A program made the translations under genes and the position numbers. From positions 1 to 51,795 of the forward strand of contig CAYUIQ010000026.1 of NCBI GenBank assembly GCA_964444795.1: a stretch of DNA of 51,795 nt, written 5' to 3'. Position 1 is the first letter of the stretch, and every line of letters starts with the position of its first letter. Origin of the DNA: JABMRP01 sp964444795. GTDB taxonomy: Bacteria > Planctomycetota > Planctomycetia > Pirellulales > Thermoguttaceae. Below, piece by piece: positions 51,717 to 51,795 of the stretch. Below the pieces are notes generated by a model. The model saw only the letters and a program-made list of their open reading frames with translations, made no database searches and was not told the DNA's origin.

Positions 51717-51795
51717 CGAATGGTTCCTTGTTCGCCGCTGCCGTTGGGGGCCGGGCACAAGTGCCCAGGCCAGACATATCAACCCTACCCCGAAC
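51717..51795. other. Window end upstream of the DUF4139-like gene
   Basis: These bases precede the minus-strand DUF4139-like gene and hold its ribosome-binding site. GGGCCGGGCACAAGTGCCCAGGCC (51750-51773, from its outer bases) contains the palindrome GGGCAC-AA-GTGCCC, another possible REP-like or operator sequence. Confidence 0.35.

Overview
The window is a high-GC bacterial chromosome segment that looks like a planctomycete (Planctomycetota, probably Pirellulales-like). This rests on gene style, not on a marker gene. The clues are three PEP-CTERM-tailed surface proteins, two large secreted LamG/beta-helix proteins, Tat-exported enzymes, lipoproteins fused to beta-propellers, a quinoprotein propeller fused to a methyltransferase, many short palindromic (REP-like) repeats and a REP-associated transposase. 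Two runs of exactly 100 N (18857-18956 and 49807-49906) are scaffold gap placeholders, and both lie inside repeats. No rRNA, tRNA, CRISPR array or replication origin was recognised.

Layout. 1-1.3 kb: secreted-looking agmatine deiminase relative whose 5' end contains a REP palindrome. 1.6-5.6 kb: XPB-type helicase, a DUF4143 ATPase with its own promoter, and a Bax1/DUF790-type nuclease. 5.9-9 kb: exported superoxide reductase, then (opposite strand) a glycosyltransferase and an alpha/alpha-toroid, heparinase-like protein. 9.2-9.7 kb: Cys-rich repeat secreted protein 1. 10.3-13.4 kb: lipoprotein, then a LarA-like/YggS/DUF167 operon. 13.6-18.1 kb: giant thioredoxin-fold/propeller lipoprotein, an HPt protein and a kinase-less CheA/CheW-like protein. 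18.3-20.4 kb: Cys-rich repeat protein 2, convergent with cysteine synthase. 20.9-29.3 kb: two PEP-CTERM/LamG proteins flanking a serine protease/Tat-protein pair. 29.5-33.9 kb: small hypothetical, two-domain esterase, lipoprotein and membrane protein. 34.1-39.2 kb: 1720-residue beta-helix PEP-CTERM protein with a perfect 387-bp internal duplication. 39.6-42.9 kb: methyltransferase/PQQ-propeller fusion. 43-46.3 kb: solute-binding lipoprotein and xylulokinase. 46.3-49 kb: MORN-like repeat protein, polytopic membrane protein and Nudix hydrolase in one operon. 49-50.2 kb: RAYT transposase with its REP copies. 50.2-51.7 kb: DUF4139-like exported protein.

How the genes fit together. Much of the window serves the cell surface: carbohydrate-active and sugar-related genes (esterase, heparinase-like protein, glycosyltransferase, LamG proteins, solute-binding protein, xylulokinase), exported PEP-CTERM proteins and two very Cys-rich exported proteins that may form disulfide-linked envelope material. 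Cysteine synthase sits next to one of these. A second theme is DNA maintenance and mobility: the XPB/Bax1-type pair, and several families of palindromic repeat with a RAYT. The most noteworthy items are the Cys-rich repeat family, the helicase-ATPase-nuclease cluster with a near-leaderless promoter overlapping a palindrome, the secreted methyltransferase-propeller fusion, and the kinase-less CheA-like gene paired with an HPt gene.
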